Positions 1 to 7,603 of a DNA stretch of 28,073 nucleotides are shown here, one piece after another. Position numbers and translations under genes: made by a program. The stretch lies in assembly GCA_037441225.1 (NCBI GenBank), contig JBBISU010000039.1, positions 1 through 28,073 of the forward strand, in the 5' to 3' direction. The notes beneath the pieces were generated by a model. The model saw nothing but the letters and a program-made list of their open reading frames with translations, had not been told where the DNA came from and made no database searches. Source of the stretch: JBBFMJ01 sp037441225 (GTDB lineage Bacteria > Acidobacteriota > Thermoanaerobaculia > UBA2201). The number at the start of each line of letters is the position of its first letter. The first letter of the stretch is position 1.

Positions 1-8
1 CCATCAAA

Positions 9-1526
9 TTAAAATATATCAGGTGGAAGCTTCTTATTTGTCTCCAATACTATCCCATTATAAGATGAAAAATTAGAAGCCCAATTGTGCAATTCATAAA
101 TAAATTTTGAAATATTATCTTCTCCTAAATATTCACAGGATTTTTCCCTACCAATGCTTTTCGTCCCAAAAAGAAGCGCAATTTTTAATGATCTTAATTT
201 ACCAATATTATCTGCATATAAAAAGTATTTTTCAAGTTCCGCTATTTGTTTTTCAAAATTACAAGAAAAATAACTCATTAAAATCACTTCATCTGCTTCT
301 TTTATAAGATAATACCTTGTCTCATCACTTACACCACTGTTTCCTTTTTTCTCAACAGTAACAAAAACTGAATATTTTAACCCATATTTTTTAACCAATG
401 AAGAATTATGTGAATAATGTGAAATTTTTAAATCTGTAAATTCCGAATCATCAACAATCTTATCTATTTGTAAATCTTTGTTTTCGGAAAGGAAACTGGC
501 ATAATTTTCAACTGAATAATTAAGTTCAGCATACAATAAATTTACTTTTTTTGCTCCTGCTTCATATAACTTTGGAACAATTCTTTTTAAGATTTCCTTT
601 GCTTTAACTTTTGTCTCCTTTTTTTCTGTAATTTCCTTACCTATATTTAAATTCACCTCTGAAATTTTATTTCTTTTAATATAATTAAGAAGCAGTTCAA
701 TTTCAGAAAAGTCCCCCCAGGCACTTTGCCAAATATCCAAGGCAATCCAAGGCATCCCCATTTCCATATTTTCTTTTATTTCTTTCTTTAATTCTTCTGG
801 TATTTGCTCCTCAATTGATACTTTTTCTTTTGGTCTTACCTCTTTTTCATTTTTAATCTCACTTTTCAAAGCGCTAATTTTTTCCATAAAATCTTTGTCA
901 TCCCTAAAGCATTCTAAAAATAATTCAAACTCTTCAAAAGTTTTTTTATTTTTTAAATTTATAAGAAATTTTTCTTTTTCTTCTTTAAGTTTTTCTCGGG
1001 CATAATTTTTTAAATTTGAAGAAAAAAGGCAAGGACTCTTACCAATTTTAAATAAGTATTCAATTCTTTTTAAATTATTTGTTGAGCTTTCATATCTATA
1101 AAAAAAATCTACACAAGGGTCTTTATAGGATTTTTGAATCTCTGAAAGCTTCTTTATAATTTCATCATTGAAATTTTCAAGGTCTTTTGTTCCCAAAATA
1201 ATTGTATCTATTTCCATTAAAAAATCTTTATAGATTTTAAAATTCTCATTTAATTTAAAAAAATCTGAATTTCTTTCTAAATTATTGACAACTTCCTTAT
1301 ATTTTTCTATTAAAGAAGTATTAAATTCCTTTTCCAATTTTTTTAATATTTTTTGGAGGTCTTTTTCTTTATTTTCAATTTTTGCTTTTTCTATAAGGTT
1401 TTCGTAATTTTCTATATTTAAATTTAGTTCGAAGATAGTATTTGCTTTTCTTATTTTATCAAAACGATTTTCTGCTTTTTGAAAATTTTCATTTAAGATA
1501 AATACAAATAAAAATAAAAAAAACAT
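9..1526 (-). CDS. Secreted protein with helical N-terminal region and C-terminal TIM-barrel (glycosidase-like) domain
   Basis: A 505-residue protein. Residues 1-20 are a short hydrophobic export signal (MFFLFLFVFIL). Residues about 20-255 are Lys/Glu-rich and helical or coiled-coil-like. Residues about 260-505 look like a (beta/alpha)8 barrel: a strand near WIALDIWQSAWG, then VNLLYAELNY, LKYSVFVTVEK, ADEVILMSYFS, LKIALLFGTKS and a final YNGIVLETNKK. The order matches the glycosidase-like protein at 5297-6667 (SDGITIMAYRS, KKVYIAIETME, IDGIAIHHWG), so I infer a diverged paralogue. The HLDIEP-type acidic motif of that protein is absent, so catalysis is doubtful. It is the last visible gene of the long minus-strand string, 48 bases after the LamG-like lipoprotein, and its stop lies 9 bases from the window edge. 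No good ribosome binding site is visible. The fold call is inference. Confidence 0.6.
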   Translation of the reverse strand: MFFLFLFVFILNENFQKAENRFDKIRKANTIFELNLNIENYENLIEKAKIENKEKDLQKILKKLEKEFNTSLIEKYKEVVNNLERNSDFFKLNENFKIYKDFLMEIDTIILGTKDLENFNDEIIKKLSEIQKSYKDPCVDFFYRYESSTNNLKRIEYLFKIGKSPCLFSSNLKNYAREKLKEEKEKFLINLKNKKTFEEFELFLECFRDDKDFMEKISALKSEIKNEKEVRPKEKVSIEEQIPEELKKEIKENMEMGMPWIALDIWQSAWGDFSEIELLLNYIKRNKISEVNLNIGKEITEKKETKVKAKEILKRIVPKLYEAGAKKVNLLYAELNYSVENYASFLSENKDLQIDKIVDDSEFTDLKISHYSHNSSLVKKYGLKYSVFVTVEKKGNSGVSDETRYYLIKEADEVILMSYFSCNFEKQIAELEKYFLYADNIGKLRSLKIALLFGTKSIGREKSCEYLGEDNISKFIYELHNWASNFSSYNGIVLETNKKLPPDIF

Positions 1527-1528
1527 AA

Positions 1529-1543
1529 AAGGTTAAAAACCTT
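1529..1543. repeat. Short perfect inverted repeat before the last TIM-barrel gene
   Basis: AAGGTT-AAA-AACCTT, six paired bases around a three-base loop, ends two bases upstream of the ATG at 1526, where a ribosome binding site would be expected. It could form a small hairpin that limits translation start. It is too AT-rich and lacks the U-tract needed for a convincing terminator. Confidence 0.3.
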
Positions 1544-1574
1544 AAAAAACTAAATGCAGGATTAAGATCTTTAA

Positions 1575-2261
1575 TTAAAAACTTTTCAGGGTTATAAAAT
1601 CAAAATCCGCAGCTGCTTTAAAAGTGACAAGCCCTACTTTACCTATTGAATATGTATCATCAATGGCATTTATAACAGCAGAATTTTGAACATAACAAAT
1701 AATCCTGTTTCCTTTTAACTCCACTTTCAAGTTATACCAATTATTTCCGCCAAAATTTAAAACTTCTCCTTCCAAGAAATCATAAGCTCTTGGATTCTTT
1801 ATATCAATCCATTCGCCATCAACCATTTTTCCCAAAACAGCACCAGTTTCACCAGCAAGGCGAAACATATAATAGTTATTTATATCTTGCATACGAAAAA
1901 TAATTCCAGCTCCAACAATATATTTCCTATTATGAGCAGGATTGTCCATTAAAGCATGTTCAGAAAAATTTATTCTCACCAATGTTTCAATACTTCCATC
2001 TGCCATTTGTGGATTTGAAAGATAAATAATTGAATTGAGTTCCCTTGGATCACTTGTTGTTTGAGAAAGAAAACCTTCTATCCATTTCCACCTTCCAGTT
2101 CTTTCTACCCATTTGTTCTTGTGTGTATCAAAGTTGTCTCTAAAAATAATATTGCTTTCAGCAGGTTGTACTGCAGGGACAACCATTACTGGTCTTTCAT
2201 CCTTCGATGATTTGCAAGAGATTAAAGTGAATAAAACTAAAAATAAAGAAAAATATTTCAT
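1575..2261 (-). CDS. Lipoprotein with LamG / concanavalin-like beta-sandwich domain
   Basis: A 228-residue protein. The N-terminus MKYFSLFLVLFTLISC is a lipoprotein signal with Cys16 as the predicted lipidated residue, followed by a short polar linker. Residues about 38-228 read as a concanavalin-like sandwich of the DUF1080/LamG type: FRDNFDTHKNKW, GIIFRMQDINNYYMFRL, NWYNLKVELKGNRIICYV and a closing IGKVGLVTFKAAADFDF strand. Such domains bind or process glycans; no catalytic residues can be assigned. A strong AGGAGG lies 6 bases before the ATG and overlaps the end of the preceding lipoprotein gene, so the start is secure and the two are probably co-transcribed. Its place next to a polysaccharide synthase fits a glycan-binding envelope role, which is inference. 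Confidence 0.7.
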   Translation of the reverse strand: MKYFSLFLVLFTLISCKSSKDERPVMVVPAVQPAESNIIFRDNFDTHKNKWVERTGRWKWIEGFLSQTTSDPRELNSIIYLSNPQMADGSIETLVRINFSEHALMDNPAHNRKYIVGAGIIFRMQDINNYYMFRLAGETGAVLGKMVDGEWIDIKNPRAYDFLEGEVLNFGGNNWYNLKVELKGNRIICYVQNSAVINAIDDTYSIGKVGLVTFKAAADFDFITLKSF

Positions 2262-2270
2262 ATAAACCTC

Positions 2271-2699
2271 CTATCTTTTTGGGTAATATTCATAGTCTCT
2301 GTAATCTTTGCGAAGATAAACAGTATACTTATAACATTCTTCCTCAGGAAATAAAAATTGTTGCCTTTCTCTAAAATCACTCCTGTAAGCAGAAGTAAAA
2401 AATACAAGGTTGTAGCTTCCTGCCTTTGCCAGAAATTCCTTCCTTTGCTTTGGATCTAAACTAAATTCAATATATTCGGGTCCATCAAATGTAAATTTAC
2501 AAAATCTGTCTTCTATAGCATTTTCTACTTCCACATAGGATAAACCATCTGGTACTTTTCCTTTACAATCAATTTCTTCCCAAACAAGGACTTAATCTCC
2601 AAATTGTATTGATTTGCTGACATCTTTTGATTCACTTTCTGTTTTGCAGCAAATTAAGGAAATAAAAAATAAACCAAACAAAATTAACTTTAACTTCAT
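2271..2699 (-). pseudogene. Small lipoprotein interrupted by an in-frame TAA at codon 36
   Basis: The ATG at 2699 follows AGGAGG by 5 bases and starts MKLKLILFGLFFISLICCK, a clear lipoprotein signal with an LICC lipobox. Codon 36 (2594-2592) is TAA. The same frame then stays open with protein-like sequence (VLVWEEIDCKGKVPDG) into the 87-codon frame ending at 2271, which would otherwise have to start from a GTG at 2534 with no ribosome binding site. Reading through gives about 142 residues of unrecognised function with four Cys after the lipobox. Either the gene is inactivated by one substitution (a GAA, AAA or CAA codon to TAA) or this is a sequencing error. As written, only a 35-residue peptide is made from the good start. 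Confidence 0.65.
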
Positions 2700-2742
2700 A
2701 CATACCTCCTATAAATAAAACTCATCTATATTCTAACACTAA

Positions 2743-4110
2743 TTAAATTCTTTTTGGTGAGATCCAGCCACCTTTTAAGTGAAATTTTGAAAAAAATTCA
2801 AAAACACTTTTTATTTTTATATAATTTAATATAAAATGATAATAAGTCATTTCCTGAAAGTACAAAAAAATGAAGTTAAAGAGCCATTTAAAGGATCTAT
2901 AAATTGCGAAGAAAATAAAATGTAAAAGCAATATTAAATTATTTTGAAGAAAGCCAATTATTAAAGGTAAAACTAAAATTAAAAGAAAAATTTTTAAATT
3001 TATTACTTTAAATAAAAGCGCAAGAAACATAAGAAAAATCCCAAAATATTCTATAAAAGGACTTAAAAGTTCAAATAGTAAAAAGTAGGGGAAGACAAAT
3101 AAACCAATTATTCCATATTTTGGATTAAAGAGCAAATCTTTATGCAATAAAATAGTTGTTAAAAGCCCTTTTTGCCACCTCTTTCTTTGTCTAAACAAAT
3201 CATTAAAACTATCAGGTGCTTCTGTCCAGCAAATTGCATCTGGCACAATTAAAATTTTATATTTTTTCTTTTGTTTTTTTAAATGTTTATGAATCCTTAC
3301 AACAATTTCCATATCCTCACCAATTGAAAACCTTTGAAATCCGCCAATTTCCCTTACAATTTTTGAATCAAAAAGTCCATAAGCACCTGAAATTATAACC
3401 TCACCATTTATCATATCCCATCCTGCTCTTCCTAATGAAAAAGCTCTCAAATATTCCAGTATTTGAATCCTCTCAACTGTTTTTTCAGGTATTTTTATTT
3501 CACAAGAATAGGAAGAAACCATACAATTGTTTCTCAACCTTATAAAGCCACCTGTTGCAACGGTTTCTTTTTCATTCAAATGAGGAAAAACCAACCTTAT
3601 AAGCGACTCTTTTGGAAGAATTACATCAGCATCAACAAAGCAAAGTTTTTCACCTTTTGCAAAATTTATACCACAATTTAAAGCATCTGCTTTGCCTCCA
3701 TTTAATTTATCAATAACTAATAAATTATCATATTTTTGGCTTTTATAAATTCTTATTAATGTTTCATAGGGAAGAGAACCCACGGGTTTTAAATGGATGG
3801 GAAAGAGTAAAAATTCTTTTTTTAAAACTTCAAGGGTATTATCTCTTGAACCATCGTTTACAACTATTACTTCTAAGTTTGGATATTCACTCTCTAAAAA
3901 AGAATTTATTGACTTTCCTATTGTTTTTCCTTCATTATAAGCAGGGATTATAAGAGATATCTTTGGCATTTGATTCTTTAAATTTTTAAGTATATCTTCT
4001 CTTATCCAAAAGATTTTTCTTCTCAATTTTTTAATTGAAAAAAAAGCACTAATTAATAAAAAGAAAAAGGTTAGAAAATAGATTATAAAAAAGATAAAAT
4101 AAAAATACAT
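2743..4110 (-). CDS. Membrane family 2 glycosyltransferase, PgaC/IcaA-like processive synthase
   Basis: GT-A fold polysaccharide synthase. An N-terminal transmembrane segment (MYFYFIFFIIYFLTFFFLL) is followed by a cytoplasmic catalytic domain: SLIIPAYNEGKTI (nucleotide site), VVNDGSRDNT, LNGGKADALNCG, FVDADV (metal-binding DxD), GEDMEIVVR (catalytic acid) and RQRKRWQKG (the Q-x-x-R-W motif of processive synthases). Several C-terminal membrane helices follow. All motifs are intact. Known relatives make poly-N-acetylglucosamine, hyaluronan or cellulose; the sugar here cannot be read. A TTG at 4128 would overlap the HEAT gene by 11 bases. I prefer the ATG at 4110, 7 bases after the HEAT stop, but neither has a strong ribosome binding site. 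The glycosidase-like gene and HEAT gene just upstream suggest one glycan-assembly module. Confidence 0.85.
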   Translation of the reverse strand: MYFYFIFFIIYFLTFFFLLISAFFSIKKLRRKIFWIREDILKNLKNQMPKISLIIPAYNEGKTIGKSINSFLESEYPNLEVIVVNDGSRDNTLEVLKKEFLLFPIHLKPVGSLPYETLIRIYKSQKYDNLLVIDKLNGGKADALNCGINFAKGEKLCFVDADVILPKESLIRLVFPHLNEKETVATGGFIRLRNNCMVSSYSCEIKIPEKTVERIQILEYLRAFSLGRAGWDMINGEVIISGAYGLFDSKIVREIGGFQRFSIGEDMEIVVRIHKHLKKQKKKYKILIVPDAICWTEAPDSFNDLFRQRKRWQKGLLTTILLHKDLLFNPKYGIIGLFVFPYFLLFELLSPFIEYFGIFLMFLALLFKVINLKIFLLILVLPLIIGFLQNNLILLLHFIFFAIYRSFKWLFNFIFLYFQEMTYYHFILNYIKIKSVFEFFSKFHLKGGWISPKRI

Positions 4111-4117
4111 AATAATT

Positions 4118-4660
4118 TTAATTATCAAATTTCTTTTCCCTTATTATATTTTCTATCTTTTCTCTATAAGCTGGATTTTCAATCTTTGTTAAAAGCCAGA
4201 AGAGAATCTTTTTTATTTCTTCCTTTTCCCAATGGATTACAAGATTTGAAAATCTAAAAAGGATTCTATCTTTTTCTTTACAATAATTTAAAATATTTTC
4301 TAAGACATCTATTGTCTTTGAACTTTTTAACAGAGATAATCTTTCTATAATCAAATTAAAAGAATTTGAAGGAATATTTTTTAATTCCATTAAAAAATTT
4401 ATATAATTTTCAGGGTCAGGAAAGTAATTTTCTAAAAATATCTCTCTTTCCTTTTCATTTAATACATTAGTAAATTCTAATGCTTTTTTAAAATCCAAAT
4501 CGGAATAACAAAGGGCAAAAGGGTAAATATAGATATATCTTATTTTTTCTTCAGCTGTTTTTAATTTAAATTCAAAATAAGTAATATATTTTTTCAAATC
4601 CATATTTTTTGAAAATATTTTTATAAATTCCTCTTGAAAAGATAAAGGGAATATATCCAA
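4118..4660 (-). CDS. HEAT-repeat membrane protein, fragment 3 (C-terminal part)
   Basis: This 180-codon reading frame, nominally from a TTG at 4660, is the C-terminal third of a HEAT/ARM-type alpha-solenoid protein. Its frame stays open upstream of 4660 and reads FADEDLYEETLYQLDIFPL, which continues the repeat sequence of the preceding fragment. Adding one base to the eight-T run at 4706-4713 (as read on the minus strand) joins them. Helical pairs such as LIIERLSLLKSSKTIDVLENIL and EIKKILFWLLTKIENPAYREKIENII are typical. The joined protein (5300-4118 with two one-base corrections) would be about 394 residues. Its stop lies just before the glycosyltransferase start. Confidence 0.6.
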   Translation of the reverse strand: MDIFPLSFQEEFIKIFSKNMDLKKYITYFEFKLKTAEEKIRYIYIYPFALCYSDLDFKKALEFTNVLNEKEREIFLENYFPDPENYINFLMELKNIPSNSFNLIIERLSLLKSSKTIDVLENILNYCKEKDRILFRFSNLVIHWEKEEIKKILFWLLTKIENPAYREKIENIIREKKFDN

Positions 4661-5100
4661 TTGATATAATGTTTCTTCATAAAGATCTTCATCAGCAAAA
4701 TCCTCAAAAAAAACAATGTTTTTAAAGCTACATCTTCATCCAAGTTAAACTTCTTTTTTATAAGCAAAAATAATTCTTTTTTTTCCTCTTTTTTCAAATC
4801 ATAAAATAAATTTAAAGCAGGATTTATAAATTGGCTTGGTTTTGCTTCAAATTCCCTTTTAAAATCTTCAAAATTTTTTAAGGAAATATTTTTTATTGAG
4901 TTTATAGCATTAAGCTTCAAAATTATATTATCATTGTTTAAAAAGGGCCATAATTTATTAAAATTATTTAACTCAGAAAAACTTCCTAAATAATTAATTG
5001 CACCACTTTGAATGAATAAAGATTTATCATTTAAATCGACAATTGCTTTTTTTAAAAATCTATTATCATTGTTTTTTCTAAGATATAATAAGAAAACCAC
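4621..5100 (-). CDS. HEAT-repeat membrane protein, fragment 2 (middle part)
   Basis: A reading frame of 159 codons, nominally from a GTG at 5100 without a ribosome binding site. Residues about 10-125 are a HEAT-like solenoid (NRFLKKAIVDLNDKSLFIQS, INYLGSFSELNNF, IILKLNAINSIKNISLKNFE). The last 34 residues after LKTLFF are low-complexity and out of frame: the true continuation is in the next frame after the T8 run. At its 5' end it should join fragment 1 at the A6 run (5072-5077). It is probably not an independent gene. Confidence 0.55.
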   Translation of the reverse strand: MVFLLYLRKNNDNRFLKKAIVDLNDKSLFIQSGAINYLGSFSELNNFNKLWPFLNNDNIILKLNAINSIKNISLKNFEDFKREFEAKPSQFINPALNLFYDLKKEEKKELFLLIKKKFNLDEDVALKTLFFLRILLMKIFMKKHYINWIYSLYLFKRNL

Positions 5101-5300
5101 CTTAAAATTTTTGAGGAAAAATCTTTAACAAATCTTTTTAAATTTTTAATTTCTTCTTCTTTTAATTTTTCCATTTCTAAGATTTTTTTTAAAGTAAAAG
5201 TAAATCTATTTTTTTTAAAAATTTTAAAGTATATTAAAAGAACTAATAAAATAAAAAAGGAAAGAACAGAAGAAATAATAAATATTTTTAAAATAATCAT
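5052..5300 (-). CDS. HEAT-repeat membrane protein, fragment 1 (membrane anchor)
   Basis: I place the start at the ATG at 5300 (MIILKIF), not at the upstream in-frame 5327. It forms an ATGA overlap with the stop (5299-5297) of the extended glycosidase-like frame. The first 27 residues are one transmembrane segment (FIISSVLSFFILLVLLIYF), followed by a basic stretch and a charged helix (LKKILEMEKLKEEEIKNLK). The frame then shifts. Adding one A to the six-A run at 5072-5077 turns LEKTMIIDF-stop into LEK-NNDNRFLKKAIVDL, which is fragment 2. The role is probably a membrane-tethered scaffold for the glycosyltransferase that follows (inference from context). Confidence 0.6.
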   Translation of the reverse strand: MIILKIFIISSVLSFFILLVLLIYFKIFKKNRFTFTLKKILEMEKLKEEEIKNLKRFVKDFSSKILRWFSYYILEKTMIIDF

Positions 5301-5401
5301 TTTATTTTTTCTTTTATAGAACCCCAATGGTGAATTGCAATTCCATCAATTTTATCTCCATAATAAGAATATATTTCTTCTATAAAATTTTCAATTTCTT
5401 C
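5297..5401 (-). other. In-frame C-terminal tail of the glycosidase-like gene beyond its internal TGA
   Basis: After the TGA at 5404-5402 the same frame continues for 34 sense codons (EEIENFIEEIYSYYGDKIDG, then IAIHHWGSIKEKIK) to a TGA at 5299-5297. The tail has the amphipathic helix plus closing beta strand expected at the end of a TIM barrel and resembles the end of the paralogue at 9-1526 (YNGIVLETNKK). Its stop overlaps the next ATG as ATGA, a usual sign of translational coupling. It was therefore coding DNA until recently, or still is. Confidence 0.65.
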
Positions 5402-6667
5402 TCAATTATATTTATAAAGGGATATAAAATCAGGAGGTATTTCTTCAATTACTTTTATTCCATATTCGGAGGGGATATCAGAAATTAAAAATAAATTTTC
5501 CTTCATTGTTTTGTGAAGGTATAAAGGAAATTTTTCGTTCTTTGCATCAAAGATTCCATAAATTTTTTCAGGTAAAAGCTCCATTGTTTCAATTGCAATA
5601 TAAACCTTTTTATTTTCCTTTTTTGCCAGAGCAACTTCTTTTTCTGTTATATCAATAATTCCATTTGAACCATAAACTTTGCTTCTATAAGCCATAATTG
5701 TTATTCCATCGGAATATTTTATAATTTCTTTTAAAATTTCTTCATCTAAATTATCGAGCCAAAAAGGAATATCTAAATTTAATTCAACTTCAGGAAAATT
5801 TTCTTTTATTTTTTTTAATAAACTTATATATTCTCCATATATTTCCTTATAATTTAAATTATTATAAAACTTTAAAAGATATGGTTCTATATCTAAGTGG
5901 ATGGGAGGAAAAGGAAAATTTGAAAAATTTTTCTCCCAAAAATATTTTAATTCCTCAATCTGCACTAAAACTTTATTATGAAATGGCTCTAAGGCAAAAC
6001 CTTTATAACCATCAAGAAATCCTAATTTCATATTATTTTTTAATAAACACTTAATAAAATTAAAAAAAGAGTTTTTCCTTTTGCTCCAATTTTTATCTTC
6101 ATTTATTTTATAAGGTATTTGAATATATATTTTATTAAAGTATGCTTTCATTAATTTGTTTGAAATATTTTCCCATTTTTTCTTTGATTTTAAAATCTCA
6201 ATTGTATCCCAAAAGTAGATTGCTCTTTTTTTATGATCACCATTTATTTTTTCAAAATTATTTTCTTCAATAAATAAATTTTTCTTTGCCTCCTCTTTTT
6301 CAGAAATATTAAAAACTTTCCAGTTTCCCTTTTCATCTTTTCCTAAAAAATAATCATATTTATTTAAATTAAATTTTTGAATAAATAAGGGTTGTCCCTT
6401 GTCCTTTATATGTGATAAATTTTTAATTTTGAAATTTCTATATCTTTTATTTTCCAAAAAAATGCTCGCTCTTTTGTAAGGAAGAATTAATAAGTATTTT
6501 TCTTTATCAATAGGAAATATACAGTCGAGAATCCTTTCGCAACGGTTTTCATCACAAACTTTGCAAGCTAAAATTTCTTTTGTAGAGTTGATTTCCACAA
6601 CAAATAGTTCCCCAAATAATAAGGCAGGCAAAAAAATTCCTAAAAATTTCAAATTTAAATAAAGCAT
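5402..6667 (-). CDS. Secreted TIM-barrel glycosidase-like protein, interrupted by an in-frame TGA near its C-terminus
   Basis: The 421-codon frame starts with an ATG directly after the stop of the FHA/STAS gene. It has a signal peptide (MLYLNLKFLGIFLPALLFG), then an N-terminal domain with a Cys cluster (CKVCDENRCERILDC), then a barrel from about residue 170. Barrel strands include FNKIYIQIPYK, MKLGFLDGYKG, PPIHLDIEPYLL, VELNLDIPFW, SDGITIMAYRS and KKVYIAIETME. The Asp-Ile-Glu in HLDIEPY is a plausible catalytic or carboxylate-rich strand end, as in GH18-like and PgaB-type hydrolase barrels; the family is not certain. The frame meets TGA at codon 422 and then reads on in frame for 34 more codons (see 5297-5401), so the final helix and strand would be lost unless TGA is read through. 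Its neighbours suggest trimming or binding of the glycan made by the adjacent synthase. Confidence 0.65.
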   Translation of the reverse strand: MLYLNLKFLGIFLPALLFGELFVVEINSTKEILACKVCDENRCERILDCIFPIDKEKYLLILPYKRASIFLENKRYRNFKIKNLSHIKDKGQPLFIQKFNLNKYDYFLGKDEKGNWKVFNISEKEEAKKNLFIEENNFEKINGDHKKRAIYFWDTIEILKSKKKWENISNKLMKAYFNKIYIQIPYKINEDKNWSKRKNSFFNFIKCLLKNNMKLGFLDGYKGFALEPFHNKVLVQIEELKYFWEKNFSNFPFPPIHLDIEPYLLKFYNNLNYKEIYGEYISLLKKIKENFPEVELNLDIPFWLDNLDEEILKEIIKYSDGITIMAYRSKVYGSNGIIDITEKEVALAKKENKKVYIAIETMELLPEKIYGIFDAKNEKFPLYLHKTMKENLFLISDIPSEYGIKVIEEIPPDFISLYKYN

Positions 6668-7603
6668 TTAATTAACTTTACTTTTTAGATATTTTATAGA
6701 TTCTTCATAATTTTCTTTGGTAAACTTATTTATATATCTTGAAACATTTACAAGTTCAAAGGTCTTTTCTAAGTCCTCCGAGATATTTATTAAAACAATC
6801 TCTCCTCCCCTTTGGCTATACTCTGCAATTATTTTAAGCAAACTTGCCAGTGCTGGATAATCAATCAAAGAAATATCTTTAAAATCAATTATTGCCCATT
6901 TTTTTTCTGGTAAATTTGAAAGAAGGGAATTTTCTAATTTGTAATAATAATCAATGTTTAAAGGTCCTTTTAATATATAATAATTTATTTTTTGAGTTAA
7001 AGATTTTATTTCCATTTGAAATTCCTTTGGCTTTTCTTGAGAAATTTCTTTTTTTGGTATTTCCTTTTTCTTTTCAAAATAATTAACTTTTATTACTTCT
7101 TTTTGAGCTTCTATGACCGAGTTTGGAATAACTTCTATTTCTTTTTCTTTTACTTCTTCATTATTTAAATAAATTAAATTTATTGGTTTTAAATTTTGAA
7201 TATAACATTTGTTATTTCTTATTTTTAATTTAAAATGTTTTCTTGAAATCCTTTGGTCTGAAAAAATAAAATCGCATTCAGAGGATCTTCCAAATAATAT
7301 TTCATCCTTATCTTTTATAATAACATTTTTCCCTTTATGTTCACCTTCAATAAAATTTAATTCCAAAATAAAATTACTTTCTTTTTTTTCAATTACAGTT
7401 TTTTCTTTATCCAAAATTTTTAATTTTTCCATTGGAATTGTTGGTTCTTTTTCTTCATCTATTTTTTGTAAAACTTCTTTTGGGACATTTTTTTTGAAAT
7501 CCTGAATATCAAAAACAACTGTTTTTTGCCCTTCCTTTATCTCTGTTGGAAATATTTGAAGATTAAAATTCCCAATTTCTATAAGTGTTGCCTTCTCTAT
7601 CAC
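6668..7603 (-). CDS. FHA-STAS signalling protein, fragment 2 (rest of FHA 1, FHA 2 and STAS)
   Basis: 311 codons from an ATG at 7603 that overlaps the preceding frame. The first 16 residues (EKATLIEIGNFNLQIF) are the last two strands of the FHA domain begun in fragment 1. FHA 2 spans about 82-172, with ILFGRSSECDF, RISRKHFKL (the phosphopeptide-contact Ser and His) and LIYLNNEEV. STAS spans about 205-305, with WAIIDFKDISLIDYPALASL and RGGEIVLINISEDLEKTFELV. The usual phosphorylatable Ser after the Asp in STAS anti-sigma antagonists is replaced (IDYPAL), so Ser-phosphorylation switching looks lost. The role is probably as a phosphothreonine-reading adaptor. A linker (about 25-80) is rich in Pro, Glu and Lys and holds several possible phospho-Thr sites. 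Confidence 0.7.
   Translation of the reverse strand: MIEKATLIEIGNFNLQIFPTEIKEGQKTVVFDIQDFKKNVPKEVLQKIDEEKEPTIPMEKLKILDKEKTVIEKKESNFILELNFIEGEHKGKNVIIKDKDEILFGRSSECDFIFSDQRISRKHFKLKIRNNKCYIQNLKPINLIYLNNEEVKEKEIEVIPNSVIEAQKEVIKVNYFEKKKEIPKKEISQEKPKEFQMEIKSLTQKINYYILKGPLNIDYYYKLENSLLSNLPEKKWAIIDFKDISLIDYPALASLLKIIAEYSQRGGEIVLINISEDLEKTFELVNVSRYINKFTKENYEESIKYLKSKVN

Noticed and set aside
4110..4128. TTG at 4128 as the glycosyltransferase start
   Set aside because: It would add six residues (MIIKII) overlapping the HEAT gene without a ribosome binding site. The ATG at 4110 starts directly at the membrane helix. This is not settled.
5402..5404. Selenocysteine, or a genetic code with TGA as a sense codon
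   Set aside because: TGA is used as a real stop in coupled ATGA overlaps here (5297-5300 and 14057-14060), Trp is encoded by TGG, the context is not a redox motif, and I see no hairpin of the bacterial SECIS type just after it.
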